The notes: generated by a model not told the origin, from the letters alone. A stretch of 62,255 nucleotides of DNA from Ancylobacter lacus (GCF_018390635.1 NZ_JAHBGE010000066.1:1-62255), one strand, 5' to 3'; positions 15,399 to 27,130 are shown, numbered from the stretch's first letter. Translations and numbers: made by a program.

Positions 15399-18262
15399 TG
15401 GCCGAGCCTCTCCAGCAGCGCGGGCACGTGCACCTGATCGGCCTTGTAGTTGCCGGTGAGCACATACATCACGAGGTTCACTCCGGCGCGGTAGGCCATT
15501 TCCCGCTGGCGCGGCTCGGAGGCGGAGAGCGGCAGCATGGGCTGGCCGTCATCGTTCATCGCCCAGGCGCCGGCCAGATCGTTCGAGGTGATGATGATGG
15601 GGGAGACGCCGTCGCCGGCGCGTGCCGGACGGTCCTCGCCTTCCTCGGCGGCGGGCAGTGCCTCGACAAAGGTCTGCCCGCCGCTGAAGCGGCCGGGGAA
15701 GTCGCGCAGCAGATAGAACGCCTTGGTCAGCACGTGGTCGCGCGGCACCGGCTCCAGCTCGGGCACGTCGAGGCCGGAGAGGATGGCCCGGAGCGCATCA
15801 TTGGCCGGGGTGCCGGCGCCGTTGCTGCCGGGCAGGACCGATTCCGCGTCGCGGGTGTCGAACAGGATGGTGCCGCCCTGCTTCATGAAGGCGTCGATGC
15901 GCGCCAGCGTCGCCGGGCTGGGCTTCGGCGCGCCGGGCACGATCGGCCAGTACAGCAGCGGGAAGAATGAGAGCTCGTCGCGGGCGGGGTCGACGCCCAT
16001 CGGCTCGCCGGCCTCCAGCGCGGTGCGCTGGCCGAGGAAATCGGTGAGGCCCTTGAGGCCGGCACGGCTCACTTCGTCGGTCTCGGCGTCGCCGGTGAGG
16101 ACATAGCCGAGCCGCGTGGCGCTGCTCGCCTTCACCGCGAAGGCATCCTGTTCCGGTGTCGGCGGCGTGGCCGGCGCCGGCGTGGCAGCGGACGCCGGGC
16201 CGGGTGGCGGTGCGTTCTGCGCCCGTGCCTCCGGTGCCGGCAGCGCGAGCGCGCCGAGGGCGAGCAGTGCCGCGAGCGAGGCCGCCGCGGCCCGGCGCGG
16301 CAGCAGCCGGGCGAGGCCGCCGGACAGCAGGAACACGATGACGGCGTCGATCAGCAGAAGGGCGAACATGGCGAGCAGCACCGGGGCGCGCAGGTCGCGG
16401 GGCGCGACGTCGCGATAGGGCTCGACCCGCCCCAGGGAGGTGAGGTCGAGCGGAACGAGGCGGTCGGCCGGCAGCAGCGCGTTGACCGCCACCAGTCCGT
16501 CGGGCGGCCCGTAGAAGCCGGGCGGATGGTCGCGGCTGGCGCGGCCGACAAAGCCGGCCGGAATCGCCTTGGCGGTGGGTGGCACACCCTTGAAGGCCCC
16601 GAATCCGTCCAGCAGCCGGCTGGGGGCGATGGTCTCGCCGGAGGGCGCCGCAGTGCCCTCGGCGGCGGTCTCCGTGGCGGTCGATCCCGCGAGCGCCACC
16701 ACCCGGCGCAGCATCTCGACGAAGGCGCCCGACAGCGGCAGGTCCGACCAGGTGGTGTCGGCGGTGACGTGGAACAGCACCAGCATGCCGCGCCCGCGCG
16801 CCTCCCCGGTGACGAGCGGGGTTCCGTCGGTGAGCGCCGCCCAGGTGCGCGAGGCCAGCAGCCCGTCCGGCTCGGCCAGCACCTGGCGCTGCACGGTGAC
16901 GTCATTGGGCACCGGCACGTTGCGGAAAGGGCCTTCCGGCGCGAAGCTGCCGAGCTTCTGGGGCTGTTCCCACGACAGCGAGCCGCCCAGCACCCGGCCG
17001 CCGCGGCGCAGCGTGACCGGCACCAGCCGGTCGTCGCTGTTGGCGAGGCGCGGACCGGCGAAGCGCACCAGCACGCCGCCGCCCTCCATCCAGCGCTGCA
17101 GCCGCTGTTCGGTTTCGGGCGAAATGGTGCCGATGTCGGAGAGGATGATGACCGGCAGCTTCTGGTCGATGAAGCTGTCGATCGCCTCGGACGAGGCCCG
17201 TCCTTCCGACAGGCGCACATCGGCGAAGGGCCCCAGCGCGCGGCTGAGATAATAGGAGGGCGCGAGCAGCGGCTGGCGCTGGTCGGCGGTGGCGCCGGAC
17301 ACGAGGCCGACCGAGCGGCGGCGCCAGCGCTCGTCCAGCAGCTGCACCGCACCGGCGGAGGCTTCGCCGGCGATCTCCAGCCGGGCCACCTCGTTGCGGA
17401 TTTCCACCGGTAGGTCGAAGCGGGCCGCGGTTTCGCGGGCGCCCGGCTCGAAACTGAAAGCCGCCTCGCCGAGCGCGAGGCCGCGCATGTCGAGTGCCCG
17501 CACCGTGCCCTCGCGCCCGGCGGTGTCGCGGTCGGCGCGCACCACCTGCACGGTGAGGGCGTCCACCGCATTGTCGGCGCCGGCCAGAGCGAGCGGCTCG
17601 GCGAGCCCGCCATTCATCACCACCAGCGGGCGTTGTCCGGCAATGCGGGCGAGGGCCGTCGCGCTCGGGTCGTCGGCGGCGAGCGACACGCCGTCGGCGA
17701 GATAGACCACCGAGGCGTCCGGCGCCGCGACCAGCGCCCGCTCCACGCTCGCCAGAGCAGCAGCCCGATCGGGCACCTCCGGCACCGGGGCGAGGGTGCG
17801 CAGCCGGTCCCGCGCCTCGCTGGGGCGCATCACATGGGGCTCGGCCGGGGGCTCGCCCGTGGGGATGAGGACGATGCCGCGATTCTCCAGGTCGGCATCG
17901 GCGATCACCCCTTCGGCGGCGGCGCGACGGTGCTCCCAGGTCGCGGCCGCGGGCCAGCCGCTGTCGATCAGCAGCACGACCGGGCCGGTGGCCGCGGGGC
18001 CGGTGCTCGGCGGGTTCCAGATCGGCCCGGCGGCGGCGAAGATGACGAAGGCGGCCAGCAGCAGCCGCAGCGCGGTGAGCCACCAGGGCATGCGCGCCGG
18101 CGTCTCTTCCTTCGGCGGGATGTCCAGCAGCAGCCGCATCGGCGCGAAGGCGACGCGGCGCGGCCGCGGCGGCACCAGCCGCAGCAGGAACCACAGCAGC
18201 GGGAGCCCGGCCAGCGCGCCGAGGATGAGGGGGGAGGTGAAGGCCAGCGGCAATCCGAGCAT
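15395..18262 (-). CDS. BatA-type N-terminal / DUF4159 membrane protein
   Basis: This 955-residue protein starts with an aerotolerance BatA-like region (residues 1-90, two membrane helices around RRVAFAPMRLLLDIPPKEET). A von Willebrand-like segment follows, and another membrane helix lies near residues 645-665. An Ala/Pro-rich linker leads to a C-terminal DUF4159 domain (about 720-955, with RLGYVLTGDAETDEVSRAGL). It starts on the stop codon of the DUF58 gene (TGATG) and overlaps the next gene by 4 bases, so the four proteins are probably made together. Related clusters are linked to envelope stress or complex assembly by MoxR chaperones; the role here is inferred. Confidence 0.85.
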   Translation of the reverse strand: MLGLPLAFTSPLILGALAGLPLLWFLLRLVPPRPRRVAFAPMRLLLDIPPKEETPARMPWWLTALRLLLAAFVIFAAAGPIWNPPSTGPAATGPVVLLIDSGWPAAATWEHRRAAAEGVIADADLENRGIVLIPTGEPPAEPHVMRPSEARDRLRTLAPVPEVPDRAAALASVERALVAAPDASVVYLADGVSLAADDPSATALARIAGQRPLVVMNGGLAEPLALAGADNAVDALTVQVVRADRDTAGREGTVRALDMRGLALGEAAFSFEPGARETAARFDLPVEIRNEVARLEIAGEASAGAVQLLDERWRRRSVGLVSGATADQRQPLLAPSYYLSRALGPFADVRLSEGRASSEAIDSFIDQKLPVIILSDIGTISPETEQRLQRWMEGGGVLVRFAGPRLANSDDRLVPVTLRRGGRVLGGSLSWEQPQKLGSFAPEGPFRNVPVPNDVTVQRQVLAEPDGLLASRTWAALTDGTPLVTGEARGRGMLVLFHVTADTTWSDLPLSGAFVEMLRRVVALAGSTATETAAEGTAAPSGETIAPSRLLDGFGAFKGVPPTAKAIPAGFVGRASRDHPPGFYGPPDGLVAVNALLPADRLVPLDLTSLGRVEPYRDVAPRDLRAPVLLAMFALLLIDAVIVFLLSGGLARLLPRRAAAASLAALLALGALALPAPEARAQNAPPPGPASAATPAPATPPTPEQDAFAVKASSATRLGYVLTGDAETDEVSRAGLKGLTDFLGQRTALEAGEPMGVDPARDELSFFPLLYWPIVPGAPKPSPATLARIDAFMKQGGTILFDTRDAESVLPGSNGAGTPANDALRAILSGLDVPELEPVPRDHVLTKAFYLLRDFPGRFSGGQTFVEALPAAEEGEDRPARAGDGVSPIIITSNDLAGAWAMNDDGQPMLPLSASEPRQREMAYRAGVNLVMYVLTGNYKADQVHVPALLERLGQ

Positions 18263-19197
18263 CAGGTGGAATCCCCTTCCGTCGCCGGCGCGGTGGGCGC
18301 CGGCGGGAGGAGAGTCGCGCCTCCGCTCATGCGGGCGTGGAGCGCGAGCAGGACCTCGCTCGCCGGCCGGTCGGTGCGGTGGACGAGGAAGGTCCAGTTG
18401 TGCCGTTCCGCCTCCCGGCGGATCAGGCTGCGGTGGAGATCGACACGGGCGATGTACTCCTCACGCACTGTTTCCGCCCGGCCGATGGTCAGCAGCGCGC
18501 CGGTCTCCGGTTCGCGCAGCTCGATCCGGCCGGAGAACGGGAAGGTCTCCTCGGCCGGGTCGCAGACCTGCACGACATGGCCATGGGCGCTGCTGGCGGA
18601 GAGCGCGCCGATGCTGGCGGTGACCTCGGCGGTGGGGCTCCAGAGGTCGCCGAGCAGCACCACTTCGGCAAGCGGAGAGGGTGCGAAGGCCGGCGGCAGG
18701 CTGGCGGGCAGGGTGGTGGCGTGAACCAGCGCCTCCGCCATCCGCTCGACGATGTTGCGGTTGGCGGAGGGGCGCATCACCCCGGGGATGCCGACGCGCT
18801 CGCCGCCGCGCACCAGCAGCTCGGCCAGCGCGAAGGCGACGACGAGGGCGCGGTCACGCTTGGTCTCCCACACCAGCGGCGAGGCGAACACCATGGAGGG
18901 GGACAGGTCCGGCCAGATCCACACGGTGTGGGCGGCCTCCCATTCGCGCTCGCGGACATAGAGATGGTCGTCGCGGGCCGAGCGGCGCCAGTCCACCCGG
19001 TTGGACGGCTCGCCGTCCATGAAGCGGCGGTACTGCCAGAAGTTTTCGCCGGTGCCGGCGCGGCGGCGGCCGTGCAGGCCGTGATAGACGCTCGCCGCGA
19101 TCCGCCGCGCCTCCAGCACCAGCCGGGGCATGGCTGCAACGAGGCCGGCCGCATCCTGTGCGGCGGTCCGGACGGCGGTGTCGGCTTCGACTTCCAA
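18262..19197 (-). CDS. DUF58 domain protein of the MoxR cluster
   Basis: This 311-residue protein has the DUF58 signature: GENFWQYRRFMDGEPSNRVDWRRSARDDHLYVRE (residues about 50-82, shown here only in part) followed by a von Willebrand A-like domain with WIWPDLSPSM. The start is taken as TTG at 19197 because AGGAG lies about 10 bases upstream and this gives the usual family length. MoxR ATPase and DUF58 genes are typically paired, and here they are 24 bases apart. The substrate of the pair is unknown. Confidence 0.88.
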   Translation of the reverse strand: MEVEADTAVRTAAQDAAGLVAAMPRLVLEARRIAASVYHGLHGRRRAGTGENFWQYRRFMDGEPSNRVDWRRSARDDHLYVREREWEAAHTVWIWPDLSPSMVFASPLVWETKRDRALVVAFALAELLVRGGERVGIPGVMRPSANRNIVERMAEALVHATTLPASLPPAFAPSPLAEVVLLGDLWSPTAEVTASIGALSASSAHGHVVQVCDPAEETFPFSGRIELREPETGALLTIGRAETVREEYIARVDLHRSLIRREAERHNWTFLVHRTDRPASEVLLALHARMSGGATLLPPAPTAPATEGDST

Positions 19198-19221
19198 GCT
19201 CTGCCAGCTCCTGCGTGTGCG

Positions 19222-20232
19222 TCAGCCGATGCGGGCGACAAGACGGGCGATGAGGCCGGGCACGGTCTCGCCATCGGCGCGCGCGGCGAAGGTGAGGGCC
19301 ATGCGGTGCTTGAGCACGGGCTCGGCGAGGGCGGCGACGTCGTCCAGCGAGGGCGCGTAACGTCCGTCGAGCAGCGCCCGGGCCCGAACCGCGAGCATGA
19401 GCGACTGCGAGGCGCGCGGCCCGGGGCCCCAGGCGATGAACTTCGCCAGCGCGCCGGCATCGGGGCCGGGGCGTGCCGAACGCACCAGGGTGAGGATCGC
19501 CTCCACCACCGATTCGCCGACCGGCAGGCGGCGGACCAGGCGCTGGGCTGCGGCGAGATCCTCGGCCGTCATGACCGGGCGAGGCTTCGTCTCCTCGGAG
19601 CTGGTGGTGTCGAACAGGATGCGGCGTTCGGCGTCGCGGTCGGGATAATCGACGTCGATCTCCATCAGGAAGCGGTCGAGCTGGGCTTCCGGCAGGGGAT
19701 AGGTCCCCTCCTGCTCGAGCGGGTTCTGGGTGGCGAGAACGTGAAACGGCTTCGGCAGGTCGTGGCGCTGGCCGGCGACGGTGACGTGGCCTTCCTGCAT
19801 CGACTGCAGCAGGGCGGACTGGGTGCGCGGCGAGGCGCGGTTAATCTCGTCCGCCATCAGAAGCTGGGCGAAGACCGGGCCGGGGATGAAGCGGAAGGAG
19901 CGCCGCCCGCCCGCGCTCTCTTCCAGCACCTCGGCGCCGAGGATGTCGGAGGGCATGAGGTCGGGGGTGAACTGCACCCGGCGGGCGTCCATGCCCAGCA
20001 CCGTGCCGAGCGTTTCCACCAGCTTGGTCTTGGCGAGACCGGGCACGCCGACCAGCAGCCCGTGGCCGCCGGAAAGAATGGTGATCAGCGCTCGCTCCAC
20101 CACGGCCTCCTGGCCGAAGATGACCGCGCCGATGCCCGCCCGCGCCGCCCGCACATTGGCCGCCGTGGTTTCCGCGTTGCGGATGATCATGGCGTCGAGG
20201 GACTCGAAGTTCTCGCCCGTGGCCGTCGTCAT
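19222..20232 (-). CDS. MoxR-family AAA+ ATPase
   Basis: This 336-residue AAA+ ATPase has Walker A GVPGLAKTK (about residues 62-70), Walker B LLMADEINRA, and the sensor region ATQNPLEQEGTYPLPEAQLDRF typical of MoxR proteins. It is the first gene of the minus-strand cluster with DUF58 and DUF4159 partners, so it probably remodels or activates a partner through the von Willebrand-type proteins. GGGAGCGAC lies before the ATG. A divergent promoter region separates it from the DUF1285 gene. Confidence 0.95.
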   Translation of the reverse strand: MTTATGENFESLDAMIIRNAETTAANVRAARAGIGAVIFGQEAVVERALITILSGGHGLLVGVPGLAKTKLVETLGTVLGMDARRVQFTPDLMPSDILGAEVLEESAGGRRSFRFIPGPVFAQLLMADEINRASPRTQSALLQSMQEGHVTVAGQRHDLPKPFHVLATQNPLEQEGTYPLPEAQLDRFLMEIDVDYPDRDAERRILFDTTSSEETKPRPVMTAEDLAAAQRLVRRLPVGESVVEAILTLVRSARPGPDAGALAKFIAWGPGPRASQSLMLAVRARALLDGRYAPSLDDVAALAEPVLKHRMALTFAARADGETVPGLIARLVARIG

Positions 20233-20423
20233 GTCGCGCTCCCGATCCTTGGCTGGCTATGTTGCGCTGCAACAAAATGCTTTGCAAACACGCTATGCAG
20301 CGGCCGTGCCGGTTCATCCAGCAGGATGGCGGCATGTCCAGCTTACGCTATCTTGCCCTCACGTCGACCATTGGGCACGCCATCACGACTGCGCGACCGC
20401 ACCGGCCTTTCTTGAAAAGAAGT

Positions 20424-20990
20424 ATGAACACAGACAGTTATGCAGGACTCCAGGCACTTCTGGAGCGGGTCGGGACGGCTGGAGCGCGCGTTCCCGCTCC
20501 GGTTGAGAGCTGGAATCCGCCCGATTGTGGCGAGATTGGCATCAGCATCGACGCCGAAGGCGGCTGGTCCTATCTCGGTTCGCCGATCCAGCGGCCGGCT
20601 CTGGTGCGGCTGTTCGCCTCCGTCCTGCGACGGGATGGCACGCGCTACGTGCTGGTGACGCCAGTGGAGAAGCTCGGCATCTCGGTGGCCGACGTGCCTT
20701 TCGTGGCGGTGGAGATGGCGATCGAGCCGGGCGAGGCCGGCGAGGTGCTGGTCTTCCGCACCAATCTGGACGAACTGGTGCGCTGCGGTGCCGACCATCC
20801 CCTTCGTTTCGTCGTGGATGCGGGAAATGGCGGGCTGAAGCCCTATATAAGGGTGCGCGGCGATCTGTGGGCGCGGTTGAGCCGCGCGGTGGCGCTGGAA
20901 CTGGTCGAACGCTGCGAGGAACGCCTCGTCCATGGGCAGCCGGTCGCCGGCATTGCCTCGGGGCCTGCGTTCTTTCCCCTGCCCGCCTGA
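20424..20990 (+). CDS. DUF1285 domain protein
   Basis: This 188-residue soluble protein matches the DUF1285 family by motifs such as ISIDAEGGWSYLGSPIQRPALVRLFASVLRRDG and TPVEKLGISVADVPFVA. The start MNTDSYAGL (20424) is preferred to upstream in-frame ATGs, which would add low-complexity sequence. It begins a plus-strand run with the CoA pyrophosphatase, DUF6111 and CCA-adding enzyme genes, with 13 bases to the next gene. The function is unknown. Confidence 0.85.
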   Translation: MNTDSYAGLQALLERVGTAGARVPAPVESWNPPDCGEIGISIDAEGGWSYLGSPIQRPALVRLFASVLRRDGTRYVLVTPVEKLGISVADVPFVAVEMAIEPGEAGEVLVFRTNLDELVRCGADHPLRFVVDAGNGGLKPYIRVRGDLWARLSRAVALELVERCEERLVHGQPVAGIASGPAFFPLPA

Positions 20991-21003
20991 CGCCGGAGAG
21001 ACG

Positions 21004-21657
21004 ATGACCGCCCACATGCCCCCGCCCGCGCTTGCTCCCGCCTCGCTGGCCGGCTTTGTCGAGCGCGCCCGCGCCCGCCTCGCGGTCGACCCGCCGGTGA
21101 GCGGAGAGGCCGCGCGCGGCGACCATGACCTGACGCCGGAATTTCGCGCACTGGTCGATGCCCGCCCGGTGCGGGCGGCGGCGGTGCTGGTGCCGGTGGT
21201 GGCGCGGCCGGTTCCCACCGTGCTGCTGACGCTGCGCGCCTCGAACCTGCCGAGCCACCCCGGGCAGATCGCCTTTCCCGGCGGCAAGATCGAGCCCGAG
21301 GACGACGGTCCGCTCGGCGCGGCGCTGCGCGAGGCGCAGGAAGAGATCGGGCTCGACCCCGCTCTGGTTTCTCCGCTGGGCTATCTCGATGCCTATCTCA
21401 CGCGCACGGGCTTCCGCATCGTGCCGGTGGTGGCGACGGTGGAGCCGGATTTCGGCCTCACGCTCAACCCGGGCGAGGTGGACGAGGCGTTCGAGGTGCC
21501 GCTGGAGTTCCTGATGACGCCGGCCAACCACCAGCGCCATTCCCGCGAGACCGAGGGGCTGCGCCGCACCTTCCACGCCATGGCCTATGAGAAGCGGTTC
21601 ATCTGGGGCGTGACGGCGGGAATCCTGCGCAATCTGTATGAGCGGATGTATGGCTGA
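21004..21657 (+). CDS. Nudix hydrolase, CoA pyrophosphatase type
   Basis: This 217-residue enzyme is predicted to split CoA or its derivatives into phosphopantetheine and 3',5'-ADP. The CoA-specific signature LLTLRASNLPSHPGQIAFPGG (about residues 74-94, given in part) precedes a Nudix box (GGKIEPEDDGPLGAALREA then QEEIGL) with the catalytic REAQEE glutamates. The start MTAHMPPPA follows GGAGAG. Its stop overlaps the start of the DUF6111 gene (TGATG), which points to coupled translation. Confidence 0.92.
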   Translation: MTAHMPPPALAPASLAGFVERARARLAVDPPVSGEAARGDHDLTPEFRALVDARPVRAAAVLVPVVARPVPTVLLTLRASNLPSHPGQIAFPGGKIEPEDDGPLGAALREAQEEIGLDPALVSPLGYLDAYLTRTGFRIVPVVATVEPDFGLTLNPGEVDEAFEVPLEFLMTPANHQRHSRETEGLRRTFHAMAYEKRFIWGVTAGILRNLYERMYG

Positions 21658-21920
21658 TGCTGCGGGTCGCGCTCACCGAAATCCTGCTGTTCCTCGCCCC
21701 CTTTGCGCTGTTCGCGCTGTATCTGCGGTTCGGGCGCGGCATTGATTCGCTGCTGGCCGGCTGGTCCACCCGGTCGTTCGCCCTGTGCACCATTGCCGCC
21801 TTGCTGCTGGTGGCCGCCAGCCTCTATCTCTTCGAGGCCGAGCTGCGCGGTCCGACCCAGGGCCGCTACGTCCCACCGAGCTGGGAGAACGGCATCCTCG
21901 TGCCGGGACATTTCGAATGA
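21657..21920 (+). CDS. DUF6111 small membrane protein
   Basis: This 87-residue protein has two predicted membrane helices (about residues 6-24 and 38-58) and the C-terminal motif GRYVPPSWENGILVPGHFE, characteristic of DUF6111. It is sandwiched with overlapping stops and starts between the CoA pyrophosphatase and CCA-adding enzyme genes, the usual place of this family in Hyphomicrobiales. The function is unknown. Confidence 0.85.
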   Translation: MLRVALTEILLFLAPFALFALYLRFGRGIDSLLAGWSTRSFALCTIAALLLVAASLYLFEAELRGPTQGRYVPPSWENGILVPGHFE

Positions 21921-23149
21921 ACGCGTTGATCGAGGGCCATGCCGGGCTCTCCCGCCTGTTCGAGGCGCTGGAGGGCGAGGGCGAGGAGGTCCGCATCGTC
22001 GGCGGGGCGGTGCGCGACTGGCTGCTGGGCCGCGGCACCCGCTCCGACATCGACCTCGCCACCACCGCATTGCCGGAGGAGGTGATGCGCCGGGCCACCG
22101 TCGCCGGCCTGAAGCCGGTGCCGACCGGGATCGAGCACGGCACCGTCACCGTGGTGGCGGAGGGCGTGCCCTATGAGGTGACGACGCTGCGCGAGGATGT
22201 CGAGACCGACGGCCGCCGCGCCCGCGTCGCCTTCGGCCGCGACTGGTCGCACGATGCCGCCCGGCGCGACTTCACCATGAACGCGCTCTACATGACCCGT
22301 GCGGGCGATATCGTCGATCTCGTCGGCGGCCGGGCGGATGCCGAAGCGGGGCGGGTGCGCTTCATCGGCGACCCCGGCCAGCGCATCCGCGAGGATTATC
22401 TGCGCATCCTGCGGCTGTTCCGCTTCCACGCCGCCTATGGCCTTGGCCCGCTCGATCCGGCGGCGCGGGCGGCGGCGGTCGCGGGCCGCGAGGGGCTCGC
22501 CCAGCTCTCCCGCGAGCGGGTGCGGACCGAGTTCCTGAAGCTGCTGGCGGCGCCGCGCGCGGCGGAGACGCTGGAGGAGATGGCCGGCGCCGGCCTGCTG
22601 GAGCCGGTGCTCGGGCCGGCGGCGGGCCGGCCGGATGTCGCGGCGGCGGGGCGGCTGGCGGCCATCGAGGCGGCGCTGGGCCTGCCGGCGGACCCGCTGC
22701 GCCGGCTGGGCGCCCTGCTCATTCACGAGGCGGACGACCTCGAGCGCACGCGCGAGGGGCTGCGGCTCTCCAACGCCGAGGCGAAGCGGCTGGCCCCGCT
22801 GGCCGACGCCCGGCTCGCGCTTGACCCCGACACCACCGATCTCGAGCGCTGCGCCGCGCTGTACCACATGGGGGCGGAAGCCTATCGCGACCGGGTGCTG
22901 ATCGACTTCGCCCGTTCCGCCGCGTCCCCCCCCGATGTCGACTGGGGCGATCTCGCCCGGCTGCCGGAGCTGTGGAGCCCGCCGAAATTCCCCATCAATG
23001 CCGGCGCTTTCCTCGCCCGGGGCATCCCCCCGGGCCCGCAGGTGGGCGCCACGCTGCGCCGGGCGGAGGCGCTGTGGATCGAGCGCGGCTTCCCGGAGGA
23101 CCCGCTGTCGCTGGTGGCGATCGCCCGCGACGCGATGGAGCCGGCCTGA
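21917..23149 (+). CDS. cca: CCA tRNA nucleotidyltransferase
   Basis: This 410-residue class II nucleotidyltransferase adds or repairs the 3' CCA of tRNAs. Visible features are the nucleotide-binding start RIVGGAVRDWLLGR, the metal-binding DIDLA (D-x-D), the flexible-loop region ATVAGLKPVPTGIEHGTVTV, and RRDFTMNALY with RILRLFRFHA downstream. The ATG at 21917 overlaps the preceding stop (ATGA). The C-terminal half is less conserved, as is usual in alphaproteobacteria. Confidence 0.95.
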   Translation: MNALIEGHAGLSRLFEALEGEGEEVRIVGGAVRDWLLGRGTRSDIDLATTALPEEVMRRATVAGLKPVPTGIEHGTVTVVAEGVPYEVTTLREDVETDGRRARVAFGRDWSHDAARRDFTMNALYMTRAGDIVDLVGGRADAEAGRVRFIGDPGQRIREDYLRILRLFRFHAAYGLGPLDPAARAAAVAGREGLAQLSRERVRTEFLKLLAAPRAAETLEEMAGAGLLEPVLGPAAGRPDVAAAGRLAAIEAALGLPADPLRRLGALLIHEADDLERTREGLRLSNAEAKRLAPLADARLALDPDTTDLERCAALYHMGAEAYRDRVLIDFARSAASPPDVDWGDLARLPELWSPPKFPINAGAFLARGIPPGPQVGATLRRAEALWIERGFPEDPLSLVAIARDAMEPA

Positions 23150-23160
23150 GCCAAGAGATA

Positions 23161-23182
23161 TCGCGAGGCTTCTACCTCGCGA
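23161..23182. terminator. Hairpin between convergent cca and hemF
   Basis: Arms TCGCGAGG and CCTCGCGA (8 bp) with loop CTTCTA lie 11 bases past the cca stop. It may serve both converging genes. There is no T-tract, so intrinsic termination is uncertain. Confidence 0.4.
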
Positions 23183-23250
23183 GGTCGGACATCGGCACCT
23201 CTGGATGGCAGGCGCTCAGCCTGCCATACCTTGGGTTGCCCGGCTGTCCT

Positions 23251-24183
23251 TCACGGCCACTTCACCACCGGGGGCATGGAGGAGAGGATCGAGTCGACAT
23301 TGCCGCCGGTCTTCAGGCCGAACACCGTGCCGCGGTCGTAGAGCAGGTTGAACTCGACGTAGCGGCCGCGGCGGATGAGCTGTTCCTCGCGGTCCGCCTC
23401 GGTCCACGGGGTGGCGTAGTTCTGCCGGACCAGATGGGGGTAGATGTCGAGGAAGGCGAGGCCGACGTCGCGGGTGAAGGCGAAATCCGCCGACCAGTCG
23501 CCGCTGTCCAGCCAGTCGTAGAAGATGCCGCCGATGCCGCGCGGTTCCTTGCGGTGGGTGAGCCAGAAATATTCGTCGCACCATTCCTTCAGCCGGGGAT
23601 AGTCGGCGACGTCGTGGGGCTGGCAGGCCGCGCGCATGGCGGCGTGGAAGGCGATCGTGTCGGGGTCTTCCTGCGTGCGCCGGCGCTCCAGCACCGGTGT
23701 CAGGTCGGCGCCGCCGCCGAACCACGCCTTCGAGGTGACGACGAACCGCGTGTTCATGTGCACGGCCGGCACGTTGGGGTTCGTCATGTGGGCGATGAGG
23801 GAGATGCCGGTGGCGTGGAAGCGGGGGTCTTCCTCGGCGCCGGGAATCTGTTTCCGGAATTCCGGGGCGAACTCGCCATGGACGGTGGAGCAGTGCACGC
23901 CGACCTTCTCGAACACCCGCCCGCGCATCACCGACATCACCCCACCGCCGCCGGGCGCACCGGAATGGTCGGTGCGCTGCCACGGCGTGCGCACGAAGCG
24001 GCCGGGCGCGCCGGGGTAGAGATGGTCCGGGGCATCGGCCTCCACCGCCTCGAAAGCGGCGCAGATGCGGTCGCGCAGTTCCTCGAACCAGGCGCGGGCG
24101 AGCGCCTTGCGCTCGTTCAGGGTCTCGGGCGTGCGGGCTTCCGGCATAAGGTCTCGCGGAGCTGGGGTGGCGACGTTCAGCAT
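23251..24183 (-). CDS. hemF: Oxygen-dependent coproporphyrinogen III oxidase
   Basis: This 310-residue enzyme catalyses oxidative decarboxylation of coproporphyrinogen III to protoporphyrinogen IX in haem synthesis. Family motifs include [39 protein letters not shown] and [18 protein letters not shown]. The start at 24183 (MLNVATPAP) has GAGGAAGG upstream and gives the usual length; a longer frame adds 33 basic residues without support. The presence of the aerobic enzyme fits a respiring bacterium with the cytochrome bc1 operon nearby. Confidence 0.96.
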   Translation of the reverse strand: MLNVATPAPRDLMPEARTPETLNERKALARAWFEELRDRICAAFEAVEADAPDHLYPGAPGRFVRTPWQRTDHSGAPGGGGVMSVMRGRVFEKVGVHCSTVHGEFAPEFRKQIPGAEEDPRFHATGISLIAHMTNPNVPAVHMNTRFVVTSKAWFGGGADLTPVLERRRTQEDPDTIAFHAAMRAACQPHDVADYPRLKEWCDEYFWLTHRKEPRGIGGIFYDWLDSGDWSADFAFTRDVGLAFLDIYPHLVRQNYATPWTEADREEQLIRRGRYVEFNLLYDRGTVFGLKTGGNVDSILSSMPPVVKWP

Positions 24184-24387
24184 CGGGCCTTCCTCTCGAC
24201 GTCGGTTCGCGACGGCCCGAAACTTCACGCCTTTCGAGGCGCGGGCCTTGATCCGACGCAAGGCGGCCGGCTTTTTCGACACCGCGGGGGCACCCGTCCC
24301 CCGACTTAGGCGGGGAGCGCCGCCGGGGCAAGCTCTGCCGTCCTCTTCCGCGGCGTTCCGCCTGCCGGGGTTGCCGCGGTGGGCCGC

Positions 24388-25083
24388 TCAGATCACCGTG
24401 CCGGACACCGCGCCGATGGCATAGGTCGCCGCCATCGCCAGCGCCCCCCAGAAGGTGACGCGTATGGCCGCCTTCAACGGGTCCGAGCCGCCGGCCTTGG
24501 CGCCTGCCACCCCCAGCACCGCGAGGAATCCGAGCGCCGCGGCCGAGACCGTGACCGGCAGCGCCCCCTGCGGCGCCACCAGCACGGTGGCGAGCGGCAG
24601 CACCGCCCCGCCCGCGAAGCTCGCCGCCGAGGCGAGCGCCGCCTGCACCGGGCGCGCCGTGGTGATCTCGTTGATGCCCAGCTCGTCGCGGGCGTGGGCT
24701 TCCAGCGCGTCACGGGCGGCGAGCTGCCGCGCCACCTCGTCCGCCAGCGCCGGATCGAGGCCGCGGGCGACATAGAGCCCAACGAGTTCGGCATGCTCGC
24801 CGACCGGGTCGGCGGCGAGTTCCGCCCGTTCGCGGGCGAGGTCGGCATGTTCGGTGTCGGCCTGTGACGACACCGAGACATATTCACCCGCCGCCATCGA
24901 CATCGCGCCCGCCACCAGCCCGGCAATGCCGGCCAGCAGCACCGCGCCCTGGTCGCTGTCCGCCGCGGCGACGCCGACGATGAGGCTCGCCGTCGAGAGG
25001 ATGCCGTCATTGGCACCGAGCACGGCGGCACGCAGCCAGCCGGCCCGATCGACGAAGTGGATTTCCTGGTGGCCGCGCGGCAT
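24388..25083 (-). CDS. VIT-family membrane protein (Fe/Mn transport type)
   Basis: This 231-residue protein has the VIT1/CCC1-type layout: GWLRAAVLGANDGILSTASLIVG in the first membrane helix, GLVAGAMSMAAGEYVSVSSQADTE, an acidic cytosolic stretch, and three further helices. Relatives move iron or manganese out of the cytoplasm. It lies divergently upstream of an ABC transporter gene. Substrate preference cannot be read from the sequence. Confidence 0.92.
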   Translation of the reverse strand: MPRGHQEIHFVDRAGWLRAAVLGANDGILSTASLIVGVAAADSDQGAVLLAGIAGLVAGAMSMAAGEYVSVSSQADTEHADLARERAELAADPVGEHAELVGLYVARGLDPALADEVARQLAARDALEAHARDELGINEITTARPVQAALASAASFAGGAVLPLATVLVAPQGALPVTVSAAALGFLAVLGVAGAKAGGSDPLKAAIRVTFWGALAMAATYAIGAVSGTVI

Positions 25084-25258
25084 GTCGTTCTCCTGATCTG
25101 ACCGAGCCTTACGAGGCTTTCATGTCCGTTCGATGATACCGTTCGGCCCGATGCTCGCGCCGCCGCCGCATGCTGTTCCCTGCAACGCCGCGCGCCTTTG
25201 CCACAGGGCGGGCTTACCCGACACACTGGCGCCGCATCGGCGGCGCAAAAGGCCCGCC

Positions 25259-27124
<1,866 letters not shown>

Positions 27125-27130
27125 GCGGGC

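Noticed and set aside
13314..15437. A 707-codon plus-strand frame opposite the membrane protein gene
   Set aside because: Composition is typical of an antisense shadow, and the minus-strand frame has membrane helices and operon overlaps.
24184..24282. Longer hemF start
   Set aside because: The extension is basic and unlike HemF; the internal ATG has a strong ribosome binding site.
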